Assembly: GCA_002989075.1 (NCBI GenBank) | Contig: PSQN01000007.1 | Location: 248,001-312,000, forward strand | Length of the DNA stretch: 64,000 nucleotides | Reading direction: 5' to 3' | Source of the DNA: Arthonia radiata | Lineage: Eukaryota > Ascomycota > Arthoniomycetes > Arthoniales > Arthoniaceae | In this document: positions 21,427 through 32,383 of the stretch, piece by piece | Layout of the letters: the number at the start of each line of letters is the position of its first letter | How positions within the stretch are numbered: the first letter of the stretch is position 1 | Notes under the pieces: model-generated | The model's database searches: none | What the model saw: only the letters and a program-made list of their open reading frames with translations | Told to the model about the DNA's origin: nothing | Translations under genes and position numbers: made by a program

Positions 21427-23491
21427 TCACTTCTTCGAGAAGAATTTCTGAAAAGACTCCTGCTCAATGTTCACGTTGCCAATGCTGCGCAGCCGCTTTC
21501 GGCCTGCTTTCTGCTTGTCAAGCAGCTTTTGTCGTCGCCCACTGTCAGCTGTACGCGCCTGTCAGCATCGTCTACTTCTCCACGAGACTCCAAGAAAACC
21601 ATTAGAACTCACCAGCATGCAACTTCGCCGTGACATCCTTCCGAAACGCCGCCAGCGTCTCCCGCGCCAGCACATTCTTCCCCGCCCTCGTCGCCACCTG
21701 TATCACAACCTCATACAGCTGCCGACTGACGAGCCTCTTGAACCTCCTCGCCCAATCCTTCGCAGTGGCTTGCGCAACATCATGATGCACGACCTGGCTG
21801 ATACCATCCACCGGCTCCCGATTGATGAGCAACTGCAACTTCTCCAGATGCGCCGGCTTGAACCCCGCGTCCTCATAGTCGAGCGTCGCGTACCCCTTGG
21901 TCGCGCTCTTGAGGTCGCCAAAGAAGTTCTCGGCGAGCGCCGCGAGGGGCAGCTCGAATTTCAGGATCGCCTGCGCGACGGTGAAAGCGGACGTGTCTTG
22001 GTGCGTGCCGCGGCGGGCATGGCAAAGCGTCATGACGGGGCCGATGTACTCGGGCGGTAGGGTGATGGTCGCGAGGACGAACGGCTCAGCGAGTTCCGCG
22101 ACTTTAAGGACGTCGCGCGGCATATCTGGGAAATCAGCTGGCGCAGAGAGGATCTGCTCGGTGCCGTCTTTCCATTCCACGCGATAGGGGACGGTAGGCG
22201 ACGTGATCATGATGTTTGAGCCGTGTTCCTGCTTGAGGCGGTCTTCGAAGACGGAACTGTGCAGAGTGCCCAGGAAGCCGAGACGGAAGCCTGCACCAAG
22301 GGCGAGGGAGGATTCTTTAGCGACCGTGACGCTGCGATCGTTGAGCGTGAGCTCGTGGATGCTGTCTTCAAGCTTCGCGAAGTCGTCCGTGTTCATGGGG
22401 TAGGCGGAGACGTAGACCATGGCCTTTGGCTCCTCGAAGCCGGGGAGAGGCTTGACTTGGGACATTGTCGCAGTGTGAGAATAGGTGTCGCCGACTTTGG
22501 CTTCGGTGCTGCGTTTCATGCCAGGGTTGAAGTGAATATAGCCGACTTGGCCGGCGCGGAGGGTGGATTGGGGGATCTGGAAGGGGTACATGATCCCGAC
22601 TTCTCCGACGGTGTAGGTGTTGTTCGTGACGAAAGAGGTGACTTTATCGCCGGCTTTGATAGTGCCTTGGAAGATGCGGACGAGCAGGATGACGCCCTTG
22701 TAGTTGTCGTACCAGGAGTCGACAAGGAGGAACTGTAAGGGAGCCTTAGGGTCGCCGATAGGTGCCGGGACCTGCTCAATCACAGCTGGTAGGACTTGGT
22801 CCACGTGAAGCCCAGTCTTCGCAGAGACCTGGACTGTGCCGGTGGTGTCGAGCTCGAAGGTTTTCTCGATTTGTTCGAGTGTACGGCCGACGTCCGCTGA
22901 GGGAAGGTCGATCTTGTTCAGAACTGGTACGAGCTGCAGACCTTGCGCAAAGGCCAGGAAGAAGTTGGCCACTGTCTGCGCCTGCACGCCTTGACTTGCA
23001 TCGACAAGCAGAAGTGCGCCGCCGCAGCTGGCGTAGCTTCTTGAGACTTCGGCGCGGAAGTCGACGTGGCCTGGCGTATCCACCAGATGCAAGAGATAGT
23101 CCTCCCCCTTGTAGTTATATATCATCGTACATGTCTGCGCCTTGACTGTGATACCTCTTAACCTTTCTACCTCGAGCTTATCCAGAATCTGCGAGCTGCC
23201 GCCAGGCTCAATGGTACCCGTGAGCTCCAGCAATCGATCGGAGAGCGTGCTCTTGCCATGATCGACGTGCGCGATAACACAGAAGTTGCGGAAGCGCGAG
23301 ATCGGGATGGCGGAGATGCGCTGTTCAAGAGCGGCGGGTGTTGCCGTGGCGTAATGTCGTGACTGAAGGATGCATCGGATGGGCGACCTGCTAGGAGAGC
23401 TGCGACCAGATGGTGCGAAAGTAGATGGTCTAGCCAATGGCTTGATAGGTTGAAGAGCGCCTTTCGCGAATGGCTGCAGCCATCGTCGCAT
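21427..23491 (-). CDS. GUF1: Mitochondrial translation factor Guf1 (LepA/EF4)
   Basis: A ribosome-dependent GTPase of mitochondria that promotes accurate or efficient protein synthesis. Two exons (23491-21613, 21548-21427; 64-nt intron) encode 666 residues. An Arg/Ser-rich presequence precedes the GTPase domain: AHVDHGKST at 74-82 (G1), DTPGH at 138-142 (G3) and NKID at 192-195 (G4). EF-G-like domains follow, including the LepA-typical YPMNTDDF and [11 protein letters not shown] segments. The last exon supplies the basic LepA C-terminal tail ([13 protein letters not shown] ... KFFSKK). Without that exon the model ends early at LHAGEF, so annotation that ignores the intron would truncate the protein. 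Divergent from GET3. Confidence 0.96.
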
Positions 23492-23791
23492 GAACCAGGC
23501 CGTCGGTCAGGCTTAAATACGATAGCGTGAAGACGCGAGTGCGTAGTTGATCTACTGAACGTAGGGAGTTCTTGTCCAACGACGAGATGGAAATCGTTCA
23601 AGATACGAGTCATGGATCGATCTGCGCTAGCGCCTACTGCCGCTCTGGTGGTAAAGTTGGAAGAAGGTGGAAGTTTGAGCACGAATCATCTAGAAAGCGG
23701 ACACATGTATTTGGCAGCCTAGCAATCGAGTTGAAGGCAATTGACCTACTTCAGCCCGCCGAACAGCCATTGTGGTCATTCAATTCTCAAG
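23492..23791. promoter_or_regulatory. Bidirectional promoter region GUF1 / GET3
   Basis: Exactly 300 bases separate the two divergent start codons. No further gene is supported here. A plus-strand frame overlapping it is out of phase with GET3. Confidence 0.45.
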
Positions 23792-24902
23792 ATGGCCGAC
23801 GAAGCTGCTCCTGACATGGAGCCAACTCTTCAACCACTGCTTGATCAAAAGTCGTTACGATGGATCTTCGTGGGAGGTAAGGGAGGTGTAGGCAAAACCA
23901 CCACATCATGTTCGCTAGCTATACAAATGGCAAAGGCGCGCAAGTCTGTCCTTCTGATATCAACCGATCCGGCACACAACCTCAGTGATGCCTTCAACCA
24001 GAAGTTTGGGAAGGATGCGCGGCTGGTGGATGGCTTCGATAACCTCAGTGCAATGGAGATTGATCCGAATGGCAGCATACAAGATATGCTTGCAGCAGGG
24101 GGTGAAGGCGGAGCCGACAATGGCATGGCGGCTCTGGGCGGGATGGGAAACATGATGCAGGACCTGGCATTCAGCGTAGGTTCTGTGGGCCAAGGAGACC
24201 TTGTATTTGCTAACGCAATCGCCAGATACCTGGTGTAGATGAAGCCATGTCCTTCGCGGAAGTGCTCAAGCACGTCAAGCAGCTCGACTTTGAGGTCATC
24301 ATCTTCGATACTGCGCCCACGGGCCACACCCTTCGCTTTCTGCAATTTCCAACTGTGCTTGAAAAGGCTCTTGAGAAAATCTCACAGTTATCGCGGCAGT
24401 TCGGACCCATGCTTAACAGCATGATTGGCGCTAGAGGCGGCCTTCCAAACGGTCAATCAATGGATGATCTCCTAGCGAAGATGGAGAATCTGCGCGAGAC
24501 GATCGGTGAGGTCAACTCACAATTCAAGAACGCAGATATGACGACTTTCGTCTGTGTCTGCATCGCCGAGTTCTTGAGCTTGTACGAGACCGAGCGAATG
24601 ATTCAGGAATTGGGAAGCTACGAGATCGATACGCACAGCATCGTCGTCAATCAGCTATTGTTCCCTGCACAAGGCAGCAACTGCGATTACTGTGGTGCGC
24701 GACGGAAGATGCAGAAGAAGTACCTTGATCAGATCGAGGAGCTGTATGACGAGTTCAACGTCGTGCGTATGCCTCAGTTGACGGATGAGGTCCGGGGCAA
24801 GGAGGCGCTCGAGAAGTAAGTTTCTCTTGTTATCCTAGGCGAGATGTGCTAACAATACCTAGATTCAGCGATATGTTGGTCAAGCCATTTTCTCCTGAGT
24901 AA
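23792..24902 (+). CDS. GET3: Get3 ATPase, tail-anchored protein targeting factor
   Basis: Cytosolic dimeric ATPase that delivers tail-anchored proteins to the endoplasmic reticulum membrane through Get1/Get2. Three exons (23792-24175, 24226-24815, 24863-24902; introns 50 and 47 nt) give 337 residues. The deviant P-loop GKGGVGKT is at 29-36, followed by [12 protein letters not shown] (switch I), [15 protein letters not shown] (switch II) and the zinc-binding CDYC pair that bridges the dimer. The tiny last exon adds [13 protein letters not shown] Met/Gly-rich stretch, GGMGNMMQD, precedes the first intron, where the family has its methionine-rich substrate-binding region. Confidence 0.97.
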
Positions 24903-25524
24903 AGGCGCCCAATACAACACCCGCCAGCACAACTGTTATGATGTGGATGATCTGTAGTGTAGCGACGAGTACGTAATTCGGCATACAAAGTCAAAAAGAT
25001 CATACTTCGCTTGGTTGTAGCTCTCAATGCATGTTCTTTTATCACCACCAGATGTCGAGTCGCCAATACTGAGTAACATCTGACCGACATGCGTTGTGCG
25101 CCAGAGAACGGCTGACTGTATGTTTCTACGGATGGACGACATGGCTTTCAAGCCTTTCCAGCAAGGTCAAGCTTCCACATGTTGCCTCGATCAGCTTCAT
25201 CTAGCGCGGCGCCAGTATGCTGTACGCTGCGGAAAGGCTGCTCGTACTCAGGGAGAGCTTTGTGCTTGCTCTCGCCTTTGTAAGAAATGCGTACGGTGCT
25301 TGTATTCAATTGCCAATGAGAGAGTCTGGCACCTGGCAGTGTCAAAGAATTGAAGCGTAAATTCGCGTCATCAATGACTATTTGACGCGTTCGAGGCGCG
25401 ACGTCACGTGTTGCCTGGAGCTTCGACGTCAACTTCTATCAATTGCTTCGCTCATGTTAGAAATTCCAATCGACTGCCCCGAATCCGTCTCATAACCTCT
25501 CCTTCTCCAGTCATCTCGTTCGCA
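24903..25524. other. Intergenic, nothing recognised
   Basis: About 620 bases between two plus-strand genes. Presumed terminator of GET3 and promoter of the Mim2-like gene; no other feature is supported. Confidence 0.5.
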
Positions 25525-25959
25525 ATGGTTGATACCACACTACCCTCCCCAAGCCCCTCAGACATCGACGAGCTGCCCTCGCCCTCTACCTCAACCTCCA
25601 CCACCGTCTCTCACGACGAGCAAGCCGAGTCAGACGCTGATCGCGAATGGCGCGAGTCGCTGCAACAGCTCGAACTCCTGTTGACCATGGTACTGGTTCC
25701 GTACATGGGTAAATACTTTGGGCGGAAGTTTGCGTTTTGGGGTAAGTGTCATACTTCGATGCGCTGGTGCGAGAAGAGATGTGACAAGAGCAAAAGCGCG
25801 CGCCTGGTTGCTTCCTGGAGAGCAGATATGCTGACGGGTGACATAGCTTGGGGCAAGTACATGGTGTGGCAGTATCCAGTCTCGGTTGAGGTCACGGATT
25901 CGAAATTGTTCAAGGGGAGCGGACTTTTGGCCGCGGCGGTGGCCGGACCCGCGCTCTAG
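25525..25959 (+). CDS. Small mitochondrial outer-membrane import protein, Mim2-like
   Basis: Two exons (25525-25741, 25847-25959; intron 105 nt) encode 109 residues. The N-terminal 45 residues are Ser/Pro/Asp-rich. A core follows, WRESLQQLELLLTMVLVPYM then GKYFGRKFAFW, and the splice joins it to AWGKYMVWQYP. The pattern W-x-E-S-x2-Q-L, a single hydrophobic helix, then GKxxGRxxxxxxW is what I recall for fungal Mim2. Mim2 works with Mim1 to insert alpha-helical outer-membrane proteins. Assignment is by motif memory, so another short tail-helix family is possible. The intron is stop-free and a multiple of three, so it is easily missed. Confidence 0.6.
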   Translation: MVDTTLPSPSPSDIDELPSPSTSTSTTVSHDEQAESDADREWRESLQQLELLLTMVLVPYMGKYFGRKFAFWGKCHTSMRWCEKRCDKSKSARLVASWRADMLTGDIAWGKYMVWQYPVSVEVTDSKLFKGSGLLAAAVAGPAL

Positions 25960-26428
25960 GAACTCCAGTACGAGAGCCCAAGAGATAAGCCATTTTGGCG
26001 AGATGCAAAGAGCAACAGTAACATGCAGTCAACGTCCAAGGCGCCCCACCGCCGCCGCAATCCCAGCGCCTGGCTGAAAGCAGGTTGACATTCAAGCTTA
26101 CGATCGGCCCTGCCCAACTGTTCGCAAGAGACAAGCCAAATATCTACGAGGTTTTACGGACAGGAGCATCCGCCATAGCCCGCAGCGAAGAGGTTGTGAA
26201 GATCGATATGGGAACGGGCAGCCTGCGAGATCTATATGAGATGTGGTTTAGTTGACCGAGACTGAGAAGAGCATCATGTCCGGTCAGACACGAAGATGAT
26301 GGAGGCGGGGGAAGAGTATGCATACGAGGTGGACGATACACGAGCTTGGTTGGTGCGTGAGAAGAGCAAGGTTTGGGTGTGCGCCAGGGTGGGACGCAGC
26401 TCGCCAGTACGGCGACATCGGATTCAAC
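25960..26428. other. Intergenic between convergent genes
   Basis: Holds the 3' ends of two convergent genes; nothing else recognised. Confidence 0.5.
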
Positions 26429-27769
26429 TCAATCAAAGGTGACCTTGGTCCCCTGACTCTCTGCCACCTGCCCAGTTCTATATTGTGTTCTCTCTGTAAC
26501 CTCCTCGGCGGTCTCCCCATGGCGACCTCTACGCTTCTTGGGGTCAGTCGGACCACCCGGATTGAGGCCATGAGGATGCTTATTCCTTTGCCTAGGAGCC
26601 TCTTGCAGTTCCACGGAAGCCTCGCCATTCTGGACCTCCTCGATCGGCTCGGTTCTCGACTCAGGCTCCTTCCTCCCCTTTCCGAATCGCTTGTTGTACC
26701 TTACACTCGAATCCTCAGCATACTCACGCCTGACCTCGCGGCCGTGGAGCTGGTTGCACCACCACTGCCGTTTCTTGGGCTTTCGTTTCGCTTTCGACTT
26801 CTCGCCGTCCACCAGCTGGTCGTTCTCATCTGCTTCAGGCTTTACCTCTTCGATCACCACACCTTTGACAGCCGCACTCGCCGCATCTTCCGTCGAGAAA
26901 GTGACCCAAGCGAACCCTTTACACTTGCCCGAATCCTGGAATGTCGCCATGTGGACATGCTCGATCGTGCCACACTTCCCAAACAAACTTTCCAGGTCTT
27001 CGACAGTGACATCAAAGCCGAGGTTGCCAACGAATATCCGCCGGCTTACGACTTTATTGGTGCCGCTTTTCTGCTTTTTCTGATGCTCTGTCGGCCGTCC
27101 TTCAAAGGACTTGGCGTCCTTGATTAGCAGGTTCCGACCGCCCAGCTGAGTTTCTGATAGAGCCATTGCGACCATAAAAGCCTGCTCGTCTGAGAAGTCG
27201 ATATAGGCGAAACCCTTGTTCATTGGCTTGATTGTGGTTTTCGTGGCTTTGGCGTTCGCTGGTGCTGGCACGTTGACGCGTGTGATAGACTCCTTCGCGA
27301 TTGCCGGCTTGGTGTTCCTCATTAGAAAGTCTGTGAGTATAGCTTTAGTAGCAGAGAATGGCAGATTGCCTATCCAGATGCTATGGTTAGATTTCGCCTT
27401 TGCCGGCTTGGCTTGCTTCGCAGCCTGGTCTTCCTCGTCTCCCTCGCCGTGTTCGACGATTCCTGTGGATACCTTGACTTCGGCGGCATCTCCATTGGAA
27501 GTCTCTGAGGGCACTGACTGATCCTTGCCGGACATCTTCGATTTCTTCGCCTTACGAAGAGCCTTTTTGTTGGGTGGTTCGGGCAATGAAAGGTCAATCT
27601 CGAGGTTCTGGACATTTGCTTCCCTCTTACGCTTCTTCGGTGAAGATGGTGGGACACCGCCGTCGGTCTCAGCTGACTGGTCGGATGCATTCTCTACATC
27701 CTCGACTGGGACATCATCTTCTTCGACCACGTCCTCCACCTTGCGCTCGCTTTTTGACTTCTTTGACAT
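26429..27769 (-). CDS. NOP13: Nucleolar RNA-binding protein, Nop13-like (two RRMs)
   Basis: A single exon of 446 residues. The first 125 residues are acidic and lysine-rich (nuclear or nucleolar type). RRM1 starts at SIWIGNLPF (129), with RNP1 KGFAYIDF near 185. RRM2 starts at RIFVGNLGF (244), with RNP1 KGFAWVTF near 284 and an acidic Lys-rich loop before its last strand (KRQWWCNQLHGRE). The C-terminal tail is basic (KHPHGLNPGGPTDPKKRRGR). This tandem-RRM arrangement with a long insert matches yeast Nop13 (close to Nop12), which associates with pre-ribosomes. It is divergent from the mL58 gene, 266 bases away. Confidence 0.85.
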   Translation of the reverse strand: MSKKSKSERKVEDVVEEDDVPVEDVENASDQSAETDGGVPPSSPKKRKREANVQNLEIDLSLPEPPNKKALRKAKKSKMSGKDQSVPSETSNGDAAEVKVSTGIVEHGEGDEEDQAAKQAKPAKAKSNHSIWIGNLPFSATKAILTDFLMRNTKPAIAKESITRVNVPAPANAKATKTTIKPMNKGFAYIDFSDEQAFMVAMALSETQLGGRNLLIKDAKSFEGRPTEHQKKQKSGTNKVVSRRIFVGNLGFDVTVEDLESLFGKCGTIEHVHMATFQDSGKCKGFAWVTFSTEDAASAAVKGVVIEEVKPEADENDQLVDGEKSKAKRKPKKRQWWCNQLHGREVRREYAEDSSVRYNKRFGKGRKEPESRTEPIEEVQNGEASVELQEAPRQRNKHPHGLNPGGPTDPKKRRGRHGETAEEVTERTQYRTGQVAESQGTKVTFD

Positions 27770-28035
27770 TTGAACGAGCTTCCTGGTAAGCTCAACTCTT
27801 CATTTAAAACGCTCGATCTTGGTAAGCTTTTGTCGAGTCATATGTGTAACCTCTTGCAAAATCATACGAGAAACAATCTGCGTGTGATATTTGGCGGCCG
27901 CTAGACAATTGCAACGATTTGTATCGCTTCTGCCTCCAATGCTCCTATCCGCCAAGATCTTGTCCAGACATTCTTTGGAGCTCATCTCACACCTCCCAAC
28001 GACGACTATTAATTAGAATACAAGCACCCTTCAAC

Positions 28036-28797
28036 ATGGAGATTCCAGCAATTCTCAGCCCGTTGTTCTCCTCCCTATCAATCACCGCCCGCCATTCGCT
28101 CCGTTCCCATGCAGGCTCCTTTCGCCAACCAACCTCCGCAACATCTCCACGATCACAAATTCCCACAATCCAAACAAGAGGTCACAAAACCGCCCGCCGC
28201 ACCCGCAAATCTCTCAACATCCCACCCGCGCCCACGCTTGGCGGTCCGTCCGCGGTCCTCACAGGCAGCTCCGGACGCTCGCATCGACCGCGAAATACAC
28301 CGCAAATCCAAGGCGACACCATCGTCTTCAACCCGCCCAGCGCGCCGCCAAATGTATACCACACACCTAGCCTTTTCCTACCCCGAGACGACCCACGGCG
28401 AGCGATGATGCTATGGACGAATGCAACAGGCGCCGCGAGATACTCGTCCGTTGCGACCACTGCTGCGCCAGGTTCAGAGTTAGATGGTGGAGCCCCATCG
28501 TTACCGCCTGCGGTCCGGCAGTACCCTCCGAAGAAGTATCATCTCGGACCGAAGGAAATTGAAGAGATGCGGAAACTACGACAGCAAGACAGCGCGACAT
28601 GGACAAGAGCAAAGCTGGCGGAGAAGTTCGACTGCAGCAATATGTTTGTGAGTACGGTCGTGAGAGCGGATCCGGAGTGGAGGAAGAAGGAGGACGATAA
28701 GTTGGAGGAGAGGAAGAGGATCGTATGGGGCCCTAAGAGGAGGAAGGCGAGGGAAGATCGGAGGAAAAGGTGGGAGGGGTGGGTTAGAGGGGAGTGA
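28036..28797 (+). CDS. MRPL20: Mitochondrial large-subunit ribosomal protein mL58 (MRPL20 family)
   Basis: A single exon of 253 residues from the ATG at 28036; a longer upstream reading lacks support. The N-terminus is a basic, Ser-rich presequence (SITARHSLRSHAGS and onward). The conserved core is in the C-terminal half: YPPKKYHLGPKEIEEMRKLR, TWTRAKLAEKFDCSNMFVSTVV and a very basic tail KRIVWGPKRRKAREDRRKRW. These match the fungal-specific mL58/MRPL20 proteins of the mitochondrial ribosome. It shares an upstream region with the ribosome-biogenesis gene NOP13. Confidence 0.88.
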   Translation: MEIPAILSPLFSSLSITARHSLRSHAGSFRQPTSATSPRSQIPTIQTRGHKTARRTRKSLNIPPAPTLGGPSAVLTGSSGRSHRPRNTPQIQGDTIVFNPPSAPPNVYHTPSLFLPRDDPRRAMMLWTNATGAARYSSVATTAAPGSELDGGAPSLPPAVRQYPPKKYHLGPKEIEEMRKLRQQDSATWTRAKLAEKFDCSNMFVSTVVRADPEWRKKEDDKLEERKRIVWGPKRRKAREDRRKRWEGWVRGE

Positions 28798-29219
28798 TGA
28801 GAGACAGAGGGAGGGCGTGTATGATATTGTACAGCTAAATTTGCTTGACAACGGACACCTGCATCTGGAATTCTCCAAAAGCTTCAGTTCGTGGAAACTG
28901 GCAGCCTTGGCAACATCCAATAGCTATTCCCAAATGTGACTGCGACACGGTGTCCGCCATAGTAAAGCAACATACGTGTCAATCTCTTCCTAGTTCTGGG
29001 CATGCTGACCATATACTTTTCATCGATAAAGCTGTCGAAGCTACCATGTACATCATTTTCGGGCGTCGTGCATAGAGCCGGCCAGTCACAGCTTCGGGGT
29101 TGCAGGCAGTAAAAGGCAATCGAAATGCTCATTGGGATGCAAAATCTTTAGTTGCCCAGGCTGCGTTGCTGAAGGGTATCATAGATCGTCGTACTACGCT
29201 ACGGCAAAGCCATGCCATC
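28798..29219. other. Intergenic between convergent genes
   Basis: Contains the 3' ends of two convergent genes; no RNA gene or open frame is supported. Confidence 0.5.
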
Positions 29220-30919
29220 TCATGCACCGTTCGACATAGGCTCCTCGGCTATGTAGTGCAGATACGCGCCGAGCACTTTTGTACCCTCGATGTAGTTCCT
29301 CTTGTCCAACTTCTCGTTTCTTTGTTATCAATGTCAGCGTCGCTTCATAGAAAATGTTATTGGCGCAACTCACATGCTATGAGCGCCGTCTGTAGACCGT
29401 CCCATTGGAAGCAGGAGCACGCTCTTCTTGAGTTGCTCCTCGAAAGTGATTGTAACGGGTCTTTGTGATGTCAGTAAGTAGGGACCTGTCGCAATTACAA
29501 GGCATGCTTACATGCTGCCGCCCTCTCGCGTCAGGTCTGGCTTCACACCAAATACGTGTTCAACTGCTTTGGCAGCCTGATAGAATGGTAATTAGCACAT
29601 TGCAATTTTAAATCCATGACGGTATCGTGAGGCATCATCGAGTTTACCATGAAGGCGACAGTTGATGAAGGCGACAAGTGAGCTACCTAGGCGGAAGGGC
29701 TGAGACCGGGGCTGAGACCGGTGCTTACCCCTGTGAAGTTGAAGCCGTTTGGATCCGCCACCCACCACTTTCCTGAGTGCTGGCAGTGCACATTACAAGT
29801 ATTCTTAGACTTCAGTGAAGCAAAGACGGATTGGACATGCTTCTCTACTGCCTCATTGACGGCCTCGATCTTCATATTCGGAACTGTACGTATGCTGAAC
29901 TTGCCAATGACCTTGGCAGGAATCACCGTCTTCGCTCCAGGCGCAGAAAATGCACCCTCGACGCCATGGAGTGACAGACTGGGATACCGCCATCGTGCCA
30001 TGAGCGTTCTGTTCTTGTCAGGGAAGACCGTGGTCTTGCTGCCCAAAGCTTCATGGAAGTCTTCGATCGTGTACGCTATATTGTCGTAGATGCTGTCTTC
30101 CTCGTTCGTCACGGGTGCTACCTGGTCCCCGATGCCTGGGATCTGTATTTTGCCGTCAGTATCGACGAGGCTTGCCATCACCCTCGTCAGATCTGTCATA
30201 GGCTCTTGAGCTGCTCCCCCAAACAGACCAGAATGTAAGTCTTGACCCGGGCCGCTAATCTCGAGACTGTAATATTGTACGCCTCGTAGACCGTATGTGA
30301 GGCATGGCTTCTCTGTCCCCAGCCAGTAATTGTCCGATATGCATACGGCATCCGCATCTTTGAAGTATCCCTTTGCTTCTTGAGCAATGAAGTCATCCAG
30401 GCCCTCGGAGCCATACTCTTCCATGCCCTCGAAGCACATTAGAAGGTTAACAGGAAAGTCGATGCCCGCCTTTTGGTGCGCCTCGATGGCGTTCAGCCAG
30501 CCCAGCACTGGACCCTTGTCATCTGTGCTCCCCCTTCCAAACATGCGGTCTTTGCTGTCAATACTGAGCTCAAATGGCGCGGTCGACCACCCGTCCTCTT
30601 TCAATGCCGGCTGGACATCGTAATGTCCATACACCAATATCGTCCTCTTGCTCTTGTCATTGCCATACCGCGCCACGATGACGGGTGGCAGCTCTAGATG
30701 CTCTTTGTGCGGCTGCTTGCCCAGCGGTCGAGCTTCTACAGATGCTCCGAGTTTCTTAAGCTCCGAAACTAGGAATTCACTCATTCGAACAACGTCAGGT
30801 CTTCGCTCTTCATCTGCGGAGATTGAGGGAATTGCTACGGCTTGGCGCAGGCGCTCTATGAAGGTCTCCGCTAACGTGTCTACCTGATTAAAGAACGGAT
30901 CGAGCTTTGCAGCAGCCAT
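29220..30919 (-). CDS. DUG1: Cys-Gly metallodipeptidase, M20 family (Dug1/CNDP-like)
   Basis: Hydrolyses Cys-Gly and other dipeptides; with Dug2/Dug3 it serves glutathione breakdown in yeast. Four exons (30919-29729, 29576-29512, 29460-29374, 29319-29220) encode 480 residues. Di-zinc site residues are visible: GHYDVQP (His99, Asp101), GRGSTDDKGP (bridging Asp), EGMEEYGSEG (catalytic and ligand Glu), ISDNYW (Asp) and DGAHS (terminal His). The start is the Met of AAAKLDPFF; the frame continues upstream but without family similarity. The first intron is 152 nt, longer than its neighbours, and contains two short tandem duplications. Confidence 0.93.
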
Positions 30920-32383
30920 GCCTGCGGAACGAGGCAGGTGAATGTAAGGCCAACTTCGATCGCTGATTGTATGTTGCTTTCGTACTATAAGGGCGGAGGG
31001 CCGCAGCTCGCTCAATCCGACGGCTTCGCTCCACTGCACTTTGAGTCTTGCGGTACAAGTCACTACTCGATGTGTGCGGAGAAGAATGTTCATACAGGTT
31101 GTGCTCCGACTGGGGGTGGGGTTGCTAGTGCATGCGCTGCGAGAAATTGAATTTAGATTACTATTTACCCAAAGCGGCAACTCGTCCTCTATACCCGCAC
31201 ATCGGCGTGACGGCAAGCAGACTCCTGCCTGAGAGAATAATACCTTTGTCATTTTGCGTTGGTCCGTATTGACGCACACGGAACAGCGCAGCGACAGTAG
31301 TGAATGCAGTGCCACTCGTCTCGCCGTGCCGCCCCCTGCCAACATTGGACAGCGTGTTTGGTATGAATTTCAGACAGACCATTGGAAGTTGAGTGAGAGC
31401 CTTTGGACGTTTCTGAATGCACCTTTAGAATGTCTTCTAAGCAGTGTCTGTCTGGCTGGTTCCTCCAGTAGCAGGAACGGTATGTAAAAGGCAGACGAAA
31501 AGGTTCCCGTCGCCGGTAATTGCACCCCCAAACATCGGCGGCGCGCGCTGCAGTCGGTGAGCTTTAGGTTCGCAAGGGCGAGGGTCCAGGGCTGCCCGTT
31601 TTTGTACATCAATTCGAATCTTGCAGCCCCCGGTTTCTCAACGAACCCCGGCCCTCAGCAGGGCTTGAGCCATCCCGTACGTTTTCCGCCCTCGTCGAGG
31701 GACCGTGTTGAGACACTTTCGACGATATCTGCCCACGATTCGGAAATTGGGCTTGTCCTTTGGAGAAGGGTAGATTGAACATTCTTGCGGTAGGCAGGCA
31801 AAGAACCTCCCAGTGTATGGGACATACCGATTCCCAAGAAGTGTGTAGGGTTCGTGCGCTTAAGACCGCCTGTCTGGAAGGCATGAATATGCAATGGCCC
31901 TCCCACACTGCCGAAGTATCAAGGCTTGCAGCTTTGGGATGTAGGCAATGTAGCGGCACCCTCACCTTGTTCAGCTAGCCGCTCTGCGCCTCTTAGGCGA
32001 TATTTGATAGGTGGATTCTGCCATGTGTGAACACATGCTGGCCGAGCAAGCAACCCATGCTGGTCTCGACACATACCTGTCCTCTACAAGCATCGCATAA
32101 TATGTTGATACGAAAGATGATTGGTACTTTACACTCTGCTGCTAATACGCATTCAAGAGCTTGAACAGTTGTTCTCTCTAACTATGCTGTGTTTAGATTT
32201 GTGTGCCTTGATTCAAGTTCATGAACGTGGCAGCTTCTTTGAGGGTCGCCCGTTGTATAAAGAAACACTCTCAATGCCCACCCTTGATCACAAACAACAT
32301 TAACTTTCGTCTCAAGAATTCACTTTACGTAGCTTCACCCACTAAAACCCCCAATATCGAACAAATCTATCATAGCCTTCACG
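30920..32383. other. Intergenic, about 1.5 kb, nothing recognised
   Basis: Divergent promoter region for the dipeptidase and the next plus-strand gene. The dipeptidase frame extends upstream to about 31345, but the sequence there does not look like protein of this family. No RNA gene is seen. Confidence 0.45.

Noticed and set aside
30920-31345. N-terminal extension of the dipeptidase upstream of Met at 30919
   Set aside because: The frame stays open, but the residues are low-similarity, Cys/Arg-rich chance sequence. M20 dipeptidases start near this Met.
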